In this document: piece by piece, positions 18,448 to 29,145 of the stretch
Layout of the letters: each line of letters begins with the position of its first letter
Position numbering within the stretch: position 1 is the first letter of the stretch
From: Alphaproteobacteria bacterium
GTDB lineage: Bacteria; Pseudomonadota; Alphaproteobacteria; Rhizobiales; Xanthobacteraceae
Assembly: GCA_037200445.1 (NCBI GenBank)
Contig: JBBCGH010000001.1
Coordinates: 310,001 to 374,000, forward strand
Direction: 5' to 3'
Length of the DNA stretch: 64,000 nucleotides
Made by a program: the position numbers and the translations under genes
The notes under the pieces: model-generated
Seen by the model: only the letters and a program-made list of their open reading frames with translations
Told to the model about the DNA's origin: nothing
Database searches by the model: none

Positions 18448-19788
18448 TTAAATCCGCTCCAGACGGGCGGCGAAGAACCCGTCGAGCCCGGAGAGACGCG
18501 GGTCCGAATCAGGCCACGCGCTGGGCAGCGTGCGCAGGTCCCCGGCGGCGTTAAGGAACTCCGCAATGCCGGGAACTTCGCTTTCGTTAACGGGCCTGCG
18601 CCGGACGGCCGGCTCGCGCGCCAGCAGCGCGTCGATCTGCTGCTCGCCCTCCTCGGGTTCCAGCGAGCAGACGCAATAGACGATCGTGCCGCCCGGCCTC
18701 GCGAGCGCGACCGCGCGGTCGAGCAGGCGGCGCTGCAATCCGGCGAGCTGGGCGAGGTCGGCCTCCGACTTGAGCCATCCGACATCGGGATGGCGGCGGA
18801 TCGTGCCGGTGGAGGAGCAGGGCGCATCGACCAGAACGGCATCGAACGGTCCCGCCTGCCACTCGGTGACGTCGGCCGCGATCATGTCGGCGTGCAGGCC
18901 GAGCCGCGTGAGATTTTCGCGCACGCGCACGAGCCGGTTCGCCGACCGGTCGAGCGCGGTGACGCGCGCGCCGGCAGCGCTAAGTTGTGCGGTCTTGCCG
19001 CCGGGCGCCGCGCACAGGTCGGCGACCGTCTTGCCCGCGACATCGCCAAACAGCCGCGCCGGGAGGGCCGCGGCGGCGTCCTGCACCCACCAGGCGCCCT
19101 CGTGATAGCCGGGGAGCAGCGCGACGTGGCCCTGCGCGACGGTGCGCACCGTACCGGTCGGCATCACGCGCCCGCGCAGGCGCTGCGCCCAGCTTTCCGC
19201 GTCCGACTTCACCGTGAGATCGAGCGGCGGCTCATGACCGTGGGCGATCGCGATCGCGCGCGCGGTTTCATCGCCAAAGCTGCGCTGCCAGCGCGCGAAC
19301 AGCCAGTCCGGCGTGTCGAGCGGCACCGGATCGAGCGCCGCGATCGCATCCTTTCCCTCGCGCGCCGCACGCCGCAGCACCGCGTTGATGAGCCCGGGAT
19401 ATTTCGCGGCGCGCCGGTCTGCTTGCACGAGGCGCACGGAAAGATCGACCGCCGCGTGGTCCGGCACGTCGAGAAAGAGGATCTGCGCGGCGCCGATCAG
19501 CAGCACCGTCTCGACGCGCGGCGCATCGGACGGAAACCCGCGCTCGAGAAACTTGGCCAACACATGCCGCAGCGTGCCGACGCGGCGCAGAACGGTCGCG
19601 ACCAGCTTGCGCACCAACGCGCGGTCGCGATCCGCGAGCGCCGCAAGCCCCGGATGCGCGTCGGCGCCGTCAAGCTCGGCATCGAGCGGACGCCGCCTTC
19701 GCAGAACGTTGTCGAGGATGTCAGCCGAAACGCGCCGCGCCGCAAGACCGGGGACTTCGGCGGGCGCTATACGTCTAGCCGGTGTCAT
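18448..19788 (-). CDS. rsmB: 16S rRNA (cytosine-967-C5)-methyltransferase RsmB family
   Basis: A 446-residue protein with an N-terminal NusB-like RNA-binding domain (about 15-145) and a C-terminal Rossmann methyltransferase domain. SAM motif I is LCAAPGGKTAQL, motif IV is DAPCSSTGTIRRHPD and motif VI is VCSLEPEEGE; the two cysteines are those that release and attack the target C5. It modifies 16S rRNA during ribosome assembly. ATG at 19788 gives the usual family N-terminus; the open frame extends to 20223 without homology. The 195 bp upstream, shared with a divergent hydrolase gene, should contain both promoters. Confidence 0.93.
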   Translation of the reverse strand: MTPARRIAPAEVPGLAARRVSADILDNVLRRRRPLDAELDGADAHPGLAALADRDRALVRKLVATVLRRVGTLRHVLAKFLERGFPSDAPRVETVLLIGAAQILFLDVPDHAAVDLSVRLVQADRRAAKYPGLINAVLRRAAREGKDAIAALDPVPLDTPDWLFARWQRSFGDETARAIAIAHGHEPPLDLTVKSDAESWAQRLRGRVMPTGTVRTVAQGHVALLPGYHEGAWWVQDAAAALPARLFGDVAGKTVADLCAAPGGKTAQLSAAGARVTALDRSANRLVRVRENLTRLGLHADMIAADVTEWQAGPFDAVLVDAPCSSTGTIRRHPDVGWLKSEADLAQLAGLQRRLLDRAVALARPGGTIVYCVCSLEPEEGEQQIDALLAREPAVRRRPVNESEVPGIAEFLNAAGDLRTLPSAWPDSDPRLSGLDGFFAARLERI

Positions 19789-19983
19789 GAGTTCCGTTTG
19801 TCTGGAAGGGCCGCCCGCCGAATCATTCTTGCATTCTAACCGAGCAACAGCGTGACGGTTCATTTCTTCGGCGGCTTTTAGCCCCATGGGCTCCAGTGCT
19901 GGCTCCGCCGGCCGTGGGAGGCGGCGCTTGCGCGCCTTTGCCCGCCCTACGATCCTTGTACGATCCGCCGCGAGGAACCCTTG

Positions 19984-20709
19984 ATGAACGCGAACCCCTC
20001 CACCTTCGTCCTGGTGCACGGCGCATGGAGCGGCGGCTGGTGCTATGCGCGCGTCGCTCACATGCTGCGTGCGCGTGGGCACACCGTGTTCACACCGACG
20101 CTGACCGGCCAAGGCGAGCGCGCGCATCTCTTGTCCGGTGCGATCAATCTTTCGACCCACATCACGGACGTGCTCGGCGTGTTTCAATACGAGCGCCTGA
20201 GCGAGGTGGTGCTTGCGGGTCATTCATACGGCGGGATGGTGATCACCGGCGTCGCGGACCGCACGCCCGAGAAGATCAAGGCGCTCGCCTATCTGGACGC
20301 ATTCGTGCCGGATGACGGGCAATCGCTGTTCGACATCAACATTCCGGCGAACACGCAACGCTTCCTCGACGGCGCGGGCGCGAGCGGCGGCCTGAGCGTG
20401 CCGGCGCCGTCCGCCGCCTACTTCGGGGTGAATGCCGCGGACAGCGCGACCGTCGATGCGCTCGCGACGCCGTTTCCGCTCGGCTGCTTCACCGAGAAGC
20501 TGAAGCTGTCAGGCGCCTACCGCACAGTGCAGAAACATCTTTATGTGCACGGCACCGTGTTGCCGCGCGAGAGCCCGTTTCGCCCCTTCTACGAGCGCGC
20601 CAAGGCCGCCGGCTGGAGCGCGCATGCGCTCAGGTGCGGGCATCACGTGATGCTCGACGCGCCGGAGAAGACCGCGGAATTGCTGGAGGGTCTTTCCCTC
20701 TCCCCGTGA
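19984..20709 (+). CDS. Alpha/beta hydrolase, salicylate-esterase/hydroxynitrile-lyase-like
   Basis: A 241-residue soluble hydrolase opening with FVLVHGAWSGGWCYARV, the hallmark of the EstC/MES/HNL-like subfamily. The nucleophile elbow is AGHSYGGM and the catalytic histidine is in CGHHVMLDAP near the C-terminus. Bacterial members are small-ester hydrolases; the substrate is unknown. ATG at 19984 has GAGGA nine bases upstream; TTG one codon earlier is possible. The last codons and the TGA stop (20707-20709) lie inside a repeat element, so the C-terminus (LSLSP) was probably set by that insertion. Confidence 0.87.
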   Translation: MNANPSTFVLVHGAWSGGWCYARVAHMLRARGHTVFTPTLTGQGERAHLLSGAINLSTHITDVLGVFQYERLSEVVLAGHSYGGMVITGVADRTPEKIKALAYLDAFVPDDGQSLFDINIPANTQRFLDGAGASGGLSVPAPSAAYFGVNAADSATVDALATPFPLGCFTEKLKLSGAYRTVQKHLYVHGTVLPRESPFRPFYERAKAAGWSAHALRCGHHVMLDAPEKTAELLEGLSLSP

Positions 20710-20829
20710 AACGGGGAGAGGGTGGCGAGACGGGAAGCGTTGAGCCGGGTGAGGGCTTTTTCGAATGCCCGGCGGCCCCTCTCCGCCTCGCTGCGCTCGG
20801 CACCTTCTCCCCGCTTTGCAGGGAGAAGG
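20696..20829. repeat. Palindromic repeat, cctctccccgtgaaacggggagagg family
   Basis: Left hairpin ccctctcccc-gtgaaa-cggggagaggg, then a spacer, then the right arm cccctctccgcc...accttctcccc. The element type is common in Bradyrhizobium-like genomes. Its left arm carries the stop codon of the preceding hydrolase gene. Confidence 0.7.
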
Positions 20830-20832
20830 AAA

Positions 20833-21351
20833 CTATCGCACCACCATCACGGTGGTGCCGACGCTGACGCGGTCATAGAGATCGACCACGTCCTGATTGA
20901 ACATGCGGATGCAGCCGTAGGAGACGAAGCCGCCGACCGAGCCCGGTACGTTGGTGCCGTGAATCGCGTATTCGCCGCCGGCGAGCGTGAGCGCGGCCGC
21001 GCCCATCGGATTGCGCGGTGAGCCGCCGGGAATGAGGTCTGGGATCGACGGCTTGTCGCGTTTCACCTCCTTGGGCGGCGCCCAGGCGGGCTTCACGTAT
21101 TTGCCGTCGATGCGCGTGGTGCCGGCCCACTGCTTGCCGGCCTTGCCGACGCCGACTGGGTAGCGGATCGCGCGGCCGTCGCCGAGCACGTAGTAGAGCC
21201 GCCGCTCGTGCTGGCGCACCACCACGGTGCCGGCCGAGACGCCGGGATCGCGGAATGCCACGACCTCGCGCGCCTCGACGGACTGCGCGCCGAAGGAGGC
21301 CGCAGTGGTAAGACAAGCAAACGCCGCAAGGGCGCGAGCAAACTGCCGCAT
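20833..21351 (-). CDS. L,D-transpeptidase (YkuD domain)
   Basis: A 172-residue exported protein with a signal peptide (about 1-27) and one YkuD domain. The catalytic motif is present as His131 (AIHGTN) and SYGCIRM with Cys147. These enzymes make 3-3 cross-links in peptidoglycan or attach proteins to it, in the periplasm. ATG at 21351 has a GGGGGA ribosome site and directly starts the signal peptide; the open frame reaches 21417. The 3' end abuts a repeat element. The roughly 145 bp between its 5' side and vapC hold no gene. Confidence 0.92.
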   Translation of the reverse strand: MRQFARALAAFACLTTAASFGAQSVEAREVVAFRDPGVSAGTVVVRQHERRLYYVLGDGRAIRYPVGVGKAGKQWAGTTRIDGKYVKPAWAPPKEVKRDKPSIPDLIPGGSPRNPMGAAALTLAGGEYAIHGTNVPGSVGGFVSYGCIRMFNQDVVDLYDRVSVGTTVMVVR

Positions 21352-21568
21352 GAAAAATCCCCCATCCCGCGCTTGCCGGCCCTCGCTGGCCAAGCGCCCT
21401 CTCTGTCCCAACGCCATGATACGCTAAGCCCCGCCGTTGCTTGAGCGTGACCTGCAATCACGGTGAAGAAACAATCAAGATTTGGACGGCGCGGCAATCG
21501 GTGTGGCGCCACCAAACGGTGAGGTGACGCGCTTTTCGGAGAAGTGTTGCCGCGGGGACGCGGTTAGT

Positions 21569-22003
21569 TCAGCGAACCAGCGGATTCACGGTTCTCAATT
21601 GCGGAAAGCGGCCGAAATCCCGGTCGGCGGTCCACAATTCGCGCACGCCGTGCTGAAGGCAGATCGCCGCGATGCGCGCATCGTGAACCTTAGCGCCAAT
21701 GGTACGGCTGACCAGCAACGTTTCCTTCAAATGACGCCAATGATCGTCCGCCTCAGCGAGCATGACAATTGACGGAGACGCTAACCAGACGTCGACCTGA
21801 TCAACCGCCTCGGCGAGCGTGCTTGGGGGGTCGAACACACGCGGACGCGTCACAATACCGATGAATTCTTGCAGGCAGGGCCAGGGAATTGCCCATTGGC
21901 CGCTCCCTCCGGCAAGGACCACGACGGACCGGACGGCCGCTTCGTGAAATATCGAGTCACGACGGTGGGCGTAGACCAGGATGTTGGTGTCAACGGCGAT
22001 CAG
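21569..22003 (-). CDS. vapC: VapC-type PIN-domain ribonuclease toxin
   Basis: About 144 residues of PIN domain. The four acidic positions are visible: Asp in AVDTNILVYAHR, Glu in CLQEFIGI, Asp in VHDARIAAI and Asp in TADRDFGRF. VapC toxins cut tRNA or rRNA. The coding frame continues upstream of the first GTG to the antitoxin stop, and the N-terminal PIN strand (IAVDTN) would be lost with any later start. The likely start is a CTG at 22003 in the overlap CTGA, where most such pairs have ATGA. This depends on a weak start, so toxin output should be low and tied to antitoxin translation. Confidence 0.85.
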   Translation of the reverse strand: MIAVDTNILVYAHRRDSIFHEAAVRSVVVLAGGSGQWAIPWPCLQEFIGIVTRPRVFDPPSTLAEAVDQVDVWLASPSIVMLAEADDHWRHLKETLLVSRTIGAKVHDARIAAICLQHGVRELWTADRDFGRFPQLRTVNPLVR

Positions 22004-22245
22004 GATCCGCGCCCTTCGTAGATAAGGTCGCGGATTTCATCCCAACTCTTGCCGGCCACATCGGGGTGCAAGCCGTTTCCGCCGACGCTCGCATCGCGTA
22101 GCTTGAACGGCTTGTCCTTCTTTTTCTCAGCCACCACCTGTCGCAAGCCCTGCTCGACGAGCGCGCGCAGCGTCGTGTTTTCGCGGCCCGCAATCTTGCG
22201 TGCCTCGCGCAGCAGGGGGTCCGAAATCTCCAATGTCGTTTTCAT
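22000..22245 (-). CDS. vapB: VapB-type antitoxin
   Basis: An 81-residue antitoxin beginning MKTTLEISDPLLREARKIA, a ribbon-helix-helix-type DNA-binding N-terminus, followed by a basic linker (EKKKDKP) and an extended C-terminus ending GKSWDEIRDLIYEG that would occupy the toxin. The stop overlaps the vapC start by four bases, the usual antitoxin-first order. Directly upstream is a 12-bp perfect inverted repeat (22247-22258 and 22273-22284), the likely site of autorepression. Confidence 0.87.
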   Translation of the reverse strand: MKTTLEISDPLLREARKIAGRENTTLRALVEQGLRQVVAEKKKDKPFKLRDASVGGNGLHPDVAGKSWDEIRDLIYEGRGS

Positions 22246-22284
22246 AGGGTACCCATATCGATGGATCGTATAATATGGGTACCC
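22246..22284 (-). promoter_or_regulatory. vapBC operator and promoter region
   Basis: Perfect inverted repeat gggtacccatat / atatgggtaccc with a 14-bp spacer. Each half contains the self-complementary gggtaccc, giving four potential half-sites. A -10-like tattat lies between the arms on the minus strand, and the inner arm ends one base before the vapB ATG. A bound VapBC complex would cover both the promoter and the ribosome site. Confidence 0.65.
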
Positions 22285-22322
22285 ATACCACGCTTGCCAG
22301 CGTGACGCAATGCGAGAGCGCC

Positions 22323-23429
22323 TCAGTTCAGCTTCTGCCGGTTCTGCGTCACCACCTCGAAGAACTGCGCGATTTCCCGGTTGAGGAAATCGACATCGGC
22401 CGGGAACGCGCCGCCCGCCGCGGCGTGCCCGGTCACCGTGCCGGGGCTGATGGTGACGACCCGCACGTCACGGATGAAGCGCGCCGCCTCTTGCGGCTCC
22501 CACTCGGGATTGAGCAGGTCCTTGGTGCCGACCATGACCAGCGTCTTCGCCTTGATGGCGCGCAGCGCCTTCACGGTGTCGCCGTTCATGCCGGGCGTGG
22601 TGCCGACATCGTGCCGGTCGTAGGCCCAGGTCTGGTAGATCCAGTCGTTGGCGTCGAACGACTTGATCAGCGCGGTTTCCTGCGCCTTCATGAACGGCAG
22701 GATGTCGAGCTGGTTTGCGAACTGGTTGCGCGAGACTTCCGGCGAGCGCGCCGCAAGGAAGTTGAGGATGTCGCGCCACAGCCGGATGCCCTGCTCGGGC
22801 GGCTCGGCATAGTCGCCGCCCTTCCACGCGGGATCGAGCATGATCGCCTTGCGGGTCGCCTCCAGCACCGTGACGGTCCAGGCCGGGGTCTTGGCGAGCG
22901 GCACCAGCGCGACCAGCGAATCCATGAAGTCCGGATAGCTCACGCCCCATTGCAGCGTCTGCATGCCACCCATCGAGGGGCCGATCACGGCGACGACGTG
23001 ATCGATGCCGAGGTGCTCCATCAGCTTCTTCTGCGACGTCACCATGTCGCGGATCAGGAATTTCGGAAACTTCATGTGCGGCTGCGTGGCCGAATTCGAC
23101 GGCGAGGTGGTGAGCCCGTTGCCGATCGCGTCGGTGCAGATGATGAAGTACTTGCTGGTGTCGAGCGCCTTGCCGGGCCCGATCAGGAAATCGAGGCGGT
23201 GATGATTGCCGCTGATCGCCGTCACCATCAGGATGGCGTTCGATTTCTTCTCGTTGAGCTTGCCGTGCGTGACGTAGGAGATCGAGAAATCCTTGATGAC
23301 TTCGCCGGACTCAAGCTGGAAATCGCCGATCTTGTAGGACTGATGCGGCGGCTGGGCGGGCGTGTGCGCCAGAGCTGGCCCAGCGATGAGCGCTGCGGCG
23401 AGTGCGAGTGTTCGCAAGGATGCGAGCAT
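22323..23429 (-). CDS. Exported MetX-like alpha/beta hydrolase
   Basis: A 368-residue protein with the fold and motifs of homoserine acetyltransferase-like hydrolases: nucleophile elbow GPSMGGMQ with Ser152, a conserved HDVGTTPG segment, an acid in GTKDLLNPEWEP and a histidine in TGHAAAGG. Unlike cytosolic MetX it has a signal peptide (about 1-21, ending ALAH), so it is periplasmic and very unlikely to make acetylhomoserine. Exported MetX-like proteins are widespread in proteobacteria with unknown substrates. It is probably a single-gene unit. Confidence 0.85.
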   Translation of the reverse strand: MLASLRTLALAAALIAGPALAHTPAQPPHQSYKIGDFQLESGEVIKDFSISYVTHGKLNEKKSNAILMVTAISGNHHRLDFLIGPGKALDTSKYFIICTDAIGNGLTTSPSNSATQPHMKFPKFLIRDMVTSQKKLMEHLGIDHVVAVIGPSMGGMQTLQWGVSYPDFMDSLVALVPLAKTPAWTVTVLEATRKAIMLDPAWKGGDYAEPPEQGIRLWRDILNFLAARSPEVSRNQFANQLDILPFMKAQETALIKSFDANDWIYQTWAYDRHDVGTTPGMNGDTVKALRAIKAKTLVMVGTKDLLNPEWEPQEAARFIRDVRVVTISPGTVTGHAAAGGAFPADVDFLNREIAQFFEVVTQNRQKLN

Positions 23430-23506
23430 GGTCCCCTCCCGATGTTATTGGCGGAAGATTATCGAGCGGGCCGAGGCTGCGCCATCACGATTTCTCGGGT
23501 GGTGCG

Positions 23507-24334
23507 CTATCGCCCCTTTGCTGCGATCGCGCTGCGCAATTGGGCAAACCCTTCATTTGTTGGCGAGCCTAGTTTTTCCTTCGCGTAGCGGTCGAGTGCC
23601 GCTGCGACGAACTTGTGCTCGCGGGCTTGCCCTTCGAGCATCACGAGAGCCCACGACGCAAGATTCAAGCGTTTCAACGCTTCTGTCGAATACTTCCTTT
23701 TGAGCGCCTCGATTGCATCCTTGTCGCTGCGCGGCTTCAAGAGCGCAGTAGCGACAATATCGCGGACATCAATGTCTCCCGCCGACACGACGCCATCGTA
23801 GTAATCGTAGATTTGGCGCACGTAGGCCTCATCGCCGGTCGCAAGGCTGGCTCCCAACAGGCCGTCCAAGGTCGAGCGGTGCTCGACCTTCAGTTGGTGC
23901 AGCGGTGTTACCATCTCGACCCGAGTCATCTGATCGAGGGGCCAACCCCATTGTCTCGCGGCAGCGATGGCATCTGAGTATCTGTCTGCCAGTCGAAGAC
24001 TATGAAACACGGCCGACTGTGTCTCACGCCCGAGTTTCGTGCCTTTGGCGACCTCGATAGCTTCCGGATATTTCGCAAAAACACCAGCGAGGAAACCCAG
24101 CACGAACTCCAGCCGCCCCCAGCCAGTTTCGTCCAAATCCATCAGAAGGCGGCCAGTATCGGTAGGCTTCTCGTAGTAGTGGTAAAGGGTAATTCTGAGC
24201 TCTTGAGCCTTGGCCTCTCGCGCCGCCAAAGTGCTCTGGCGGTCTTGGGGACGCGCCGGCGCAGCAAGAATCAGCGAGAGTGCGATTGCCGCAAAGAGCG
24301 ACCGGCTGAATACCGCCTTCCGTCTTCCGCGCAT
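23507..24334 (-). CDS. Exported protein of unknown function coupled to acs
   Basis: A 275-residue protein with a signal peptide (about 1-29, cut near ARPQD), so it acts in the periplasm. The rest is mainly helical, with short repeat-like helices (SAVFHSLRLADRYSDAIAAA; LNLASWALVMLEGQAREHKFVAAALDRYA) that suggest a TPR-like or helical-repeat fold. I recognise no catalytic motif and no family. Its ATG is two bases after the acs stop codon, so it is almost certainly translated from the acs message. Confidence 0.72.
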   Translation of the reverse strand: MRGRRKAVFSRSLFAAIALSLILAAPARPQDRQSTLAAREAKAQELRITLYHYYEKPTDTGRLLMDLDETGWGRLEFVLGFLAGVFAKYPEAIEVAKGTKLGRETQSAVFHSLRLADRYSDAIAAARQWGWPLDQMTRVEMVTPLHQLKVEHRSTLDGLLGASLATGDEAYVRQIYDYYDGVVSAGDIDVRDIVATALLKPRSDKDAIEALKRKYSTEALKRLNLASWALVMLEGQAREHKFVAAALDRYAKEKLGSPTNEGFAQLRSAIAAKGR

Positions 24335-24336
24335 CG

Positions 24337-26298
<1,962 letters not shown>

Positions 26299-26423
26299 GC
26301 TACTCCTCCCCACGCATACGCGCGGCTCTTAGGCCTGTTGCTTGAGGCTATTATGCGACGCCGCGTTGATCAGGAACAAGGTGAGGGGGTGTCACACTTT
26401 GGTCGGGGCGGGACTCGTGCTTC

Positions 26424-27443
26424 TCAGTATTTGAACGACACCACCTTGCCCCTGTCGGCGCCCGCGGCCGAAATGCAGATCGGCGAACGATAGAGCGGTG
26501 CCAGAAACGCGGTGTTCGGCATCTCGGCGCGGATCTTGTCGAACAGCGGTTCGAGGCCGAGATCGACCCAGGCCGGCGGCGCCGCATCGTGGTGCGCGGG
26601 CAGGAACAGCTTCGGCTTGAACAGCTCGATGAAGGGCCATGTGTATTCGATCTGCGTCGCAGCGACCGCGTGTACCTGATAGGCCACGATGGCGACATCG
26701 ACCGGCCCAAGTTTTTCGGCGAGCGCCCGCACGCCGGGCGTGATCGGGCCGGAACTGCCGATCAGCACGGCCTTGAAGCCGGACGGGAAGACGAGCCCGA
26801 ACGCAAGCGTGCCTTCGGTGATGATCTTCGGATCAAATGTGCCGAGCGAGCGCACGTAGCCAAGCAGCGTTTTCTCCTGATCGGAGAAGGCCGGCGAGTC
26901 GTTCTTGTAAAGGCTGTCATAGATTTCGATCAGCCCGGGCTGGATGGTCGAATGCTGCGCGAGCGCGACCTCGACCGTCGCATCGCCGTATTTCAGCGTT
27001 TCGCCGCCCTTCGCGACAACGATCTGCGCTTCCGGCGCGCCAAGCTTCTTCGCGGTCTCGGCGGTGATCGGGGCGCCCACGACGGGGGCACCGGTCTGCT
27101 TCGCGACCGGGCCGATATCCGAGATGTGATCGAAGTGGGCGTGCGAGACGAAGATCGCCTCCGCCTTGGTCACATCGGCCGCCTTGAAGCCGAGCGCATG
27201 GCTGCGCGGCGTGCGGTCGAAGTAGGCGTCGAAGAGATAGACCTTGCCCTTGTAGGCGAACTCAAAATTCGCATTCGCGAGCCAGCGCAACACGACGATC
27301 TCGGAGTCCGCCGGCGGCAGCGGACCGCCGGTCACGCCGGCCTTGTAGCTCGTGCATGCTTCGGGGAGATCGGCAGCGAGGGCAGCGCCGGCGAACGTCA
27401 GGGTCGCGGTCGTGAGACCCACCAGCAAGGGTGCCTTGAACAT
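26424..27443 (-). CDS. Exported metallo-beta-lactamase-fold hydrolase
   Basis: A 339-residue protein with a signal peptide (about 1-23). The MBL-fold zinc motif HAHFDH is intact (about 101-106), with further likely ligands in ALAQHST and LPAHHDA. The sequence resembles UlaG/RomA-like lactonase or phosphodiesterase branches rather than true beta-lactamases. The periplasmic substrate is unknown. The neighbours do not indicate a pathway. The 125 bp toward acs hold nothing recognisable. Confidence 0.85.
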   Translation of the reverse strand: MFKAPLLVGLTTATLTFAGAALAADLPEACTSYKAGVTGGPLPPADSEIVVLRWLANANFEFAYKGKVYLFDAYFDRTPRSHALGFKAADVTKAEAIFVSHAHFDHISDIGPVAKQTGAPVVGAPITAETAKKLGAPEAQIVVAKGGETLKYGDATVEVALAQHSTIQPGLIEIYDSLYKNDSPAFSDQEKTLLGYVRSLGTFDPKIITEGTLAFGLVFPSGFKAVLIGSSGPITPGVRALAEKLGPVDVAIVAYQVHAVAATQIEYTWPFIELFKPKLFLPAHHDAAPPAWVDLGLEPLFDKIRAEMPNTAFLAPLYRSPICISAAGADRGKVVSFKY

Positions 27444-27521
27444 GAGGTTCTCCCGACGTTGTACTTTTGGAGAAGCGTAACCATCGGCCTTATGCCGGGC
27501 AACAGCTTGCCCGCAGGACCC

Positions 27522-27953
27522 TCACACGCCCATCCACCCAATCGCCACACCCATAGTGATGAGCACGAGAAGCCAATGTCCGGCGTCGATCGCGGTGAGC
27601 GCATAGCGGCGGCCCGAGAAGGCGTTGTTGACCAGGATGGTGCTGACGACGAATCCCGCCCAGGCGAACAGGCCTGAGATCACGGCGCTGCGGATCGTGA
27701 CGACGCCGAGATGCCCCACCATGCCGGCGAGCACCCAGGCCATCGCGACATTGGCAAGGAATGCGAGCGCGAAGGGGAGCCACGCGGCGGACGTGCTCTT
27801 GAGCGCGGCCTGCCGCGCCTTGAAGGCTTCCATGGTCGAGCCCTGCGCCGCGACCCACTGCTTGCCGAGCGCCATGTAGTAGACGGCGCCGACGAGCCAG
27901 CCGGCGACCGCGGCAATGAGAATGGCGAGGTGGTTGATGCCGGCGAATTGCAT
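27522..27953 (-). CDS. DUF1761 family membrane protein
   Basis: A 143-residue protein with four predicted membrane helices: INHLAILIAAVAGWLVGAVYY, LPFALAFLANVAMAWVLAGMV, a helix around SAVISGLFAWAGFVVSTILV, and WLLVLITMGVAIGW. The opening NHLA...AGWLVGAVYYMALGKQW is the usual DUF1761 signature. The function is unknown. It is divergent from the TctC-type receptor gene at 28080. Confidence 0.82.
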   Translation of the reverse strand: MQFAGINHLAILIAAVAGWLVGAVYYMALGKQWVAAQGSTMEAFKARQAALKSTSAAWLPFALAFLANVAMAWVLAGMVGHLGVVTIRSAVISGLFAWAGFVVSTILVNNAFSGRRYALTAIDAGHWLLVLITMGVAIGWMGV

Positions 27954-28079
27954 GGCGCTGTCCTCCCGTGAACTCTGTATCAGCTCGTGCCGTCTGCCGC
28001 GATCACGAAACCGCGGGGTCTATTGTTTTCGCAGCAGCGCCAGCGCAACGTTGCATGCTGTTTCGCATTGGGAGTCTTC

Positions 28080-29039
28080 ATGCGTTTGCTGATTGCGGGC
28101 GTGCTCGCGTGTGTAGCCGGCGCGACGTCGGTTCAGGCGCAAACCTATCCGGCCAAGCCGATTACGATGGTGATCGGTTTCGGCAAGGGCACGACGGCGG
28201 AGATCATCGGTGTCGTCGTCGCCGAAATGCTGTCGAAGAACCTCGGCCAGCCCGTCAAAGTTGAGCTGAAACCCGGCGAAGGCAGCGGCCTTGCGATGGA
28301 GCAGCTCGCGAAGGCCGCACCCGATGGATATACGATCGGGCTGATCACGCAGGGAACGCATGTCTTTAACCTGAGCCTCTACAAGACGCTCAAATACGAT
28401 CCGAACACGATCGTCCCCGTCACGCCGATCGCAGCGGTAACCAACGCCATGACGGTGCATCCGTCCAATCCGGCGAAGACCCCGATGGATGTCGTCGCGG
28501 CCGCGAAGGCTGCGCCCGGTACACTCACCTACGCGTCCGGTGGCGTCGGCACATCGCATCATCTGTCCGGAGCGCTGTTTGCCGCGATGACCGGCGCCGA
28601 CATCAAGCATGTGCCGCATCTCGTCTCGGTCGAGGGCATCAAGCGAATCGTCAGCGGCGAGCTGACGATGGGCTTCTTCAACATCCCGACAGTGATCGAC
28701 GAGATCAAGGCCGGCAAGCTCAAGCCGCTGGCCGTGACAAGCCTGAAGCACTCGCCGCATCTGCCGGACCTGCCGACGCTCGATGAGAGCGGTGTCAAGG
28801 GCTACGAGATGGTGACGTGGTTTGGCTTCGGTGCGCCGGCCGGAACGCCGGCGGACATCGTTCAGCGGCTGCGCGACGAGATCGCCAAGGTCGCGGCCGA
28901 TCCCGCCGTTCAGGCGAAGTTCAAGGAGGCGGGCCTCGACCCGATAGAGCAAATGCAGCCGGCGGCGTTCGGCAAGCTGATCGAGTCCGATCTCGCCAAA
29001 TGGACGCCGATCATCAAGGCGAGCTCCCCGCCGCAGTAG
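28080..29039 (+). CDS. Orphan TctC/Bug-type substrate-binding protein (copy 1)
   Basis: A 319-residue periplasmic binding protein with a signal peptide (about 1-20). The family core is visible: YPAKPITMVIGF near the mature N-terminus, then GGVGTSHHLSGALF, VPHLVSVEGIKRIVSGELTMGF and the C-terminal PAGTPADIVQRL. Members bind carboxylates or related anions for tripartite tricarboxylate transporters, but no tctA/tctB gene is nearby. ATG at 28080 has GGGAG seven bases upstream; an open frame starts 31 codons earlier without a ribosome site. Confidence 0.9.
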   Translation: MRLLIAGVLACVAGATSVQAQTYPAKPITMVIGFGKGTTAEIIGVVVAEMLSKNLGQPVKVELKPGEGSGLAMEQLAKAAPDGYTIGLITQGTHVFNLSLYKTLKYDPNTIVPVTPIAAVTNAMTVHPSNPAKTPMDVVAAAKAAPGTLTYASGGVGTSHHLSGALFAAMTGADIKHVPHLVSVEGIKRIVSGELTMGFFNIPTVIDEIKAGKLKPLAVTSLKHSPHLPDLPTLDESGVKGYEMVTWFGFGAPAGTPADIVQRLRDEIAKVAADPAVQAKFKEAGLDPIEQMQPAAFGKLIESDLAKWTPIIKASSPPQ

Positions 29040-29058
29040 CTTCTACGGCACCGCTCTT

Positions 29059-29145
29059 GTAGCCCGCATGGAGCGAAGCGGAATGCGGGATGAATCAAGC
29101 GAAGCTGACCCATCCCCGGATTTCGCTTCGCTCCATCCGGGCTAC
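29059..29145. repeat. Palindromic repeat, gtagcccgg/ccgggctac family (copy 1)
   Basis: Arms gtagcccgcatggagcgaagcg and cgcttcgctccatccgggctac. A shorter copy at 51198-51265 lies within the coxE reading frame. Confidence 0.75.

Noticed and set aside
22323-23429. Annotation as homoserine O-acetyltransferase (metX)
   Set aside because: The protein has a signal peptide and would be periplasmic, where acetyl-CoA-dependent acetylation of homoserine cannot occur; only the fold is shared.
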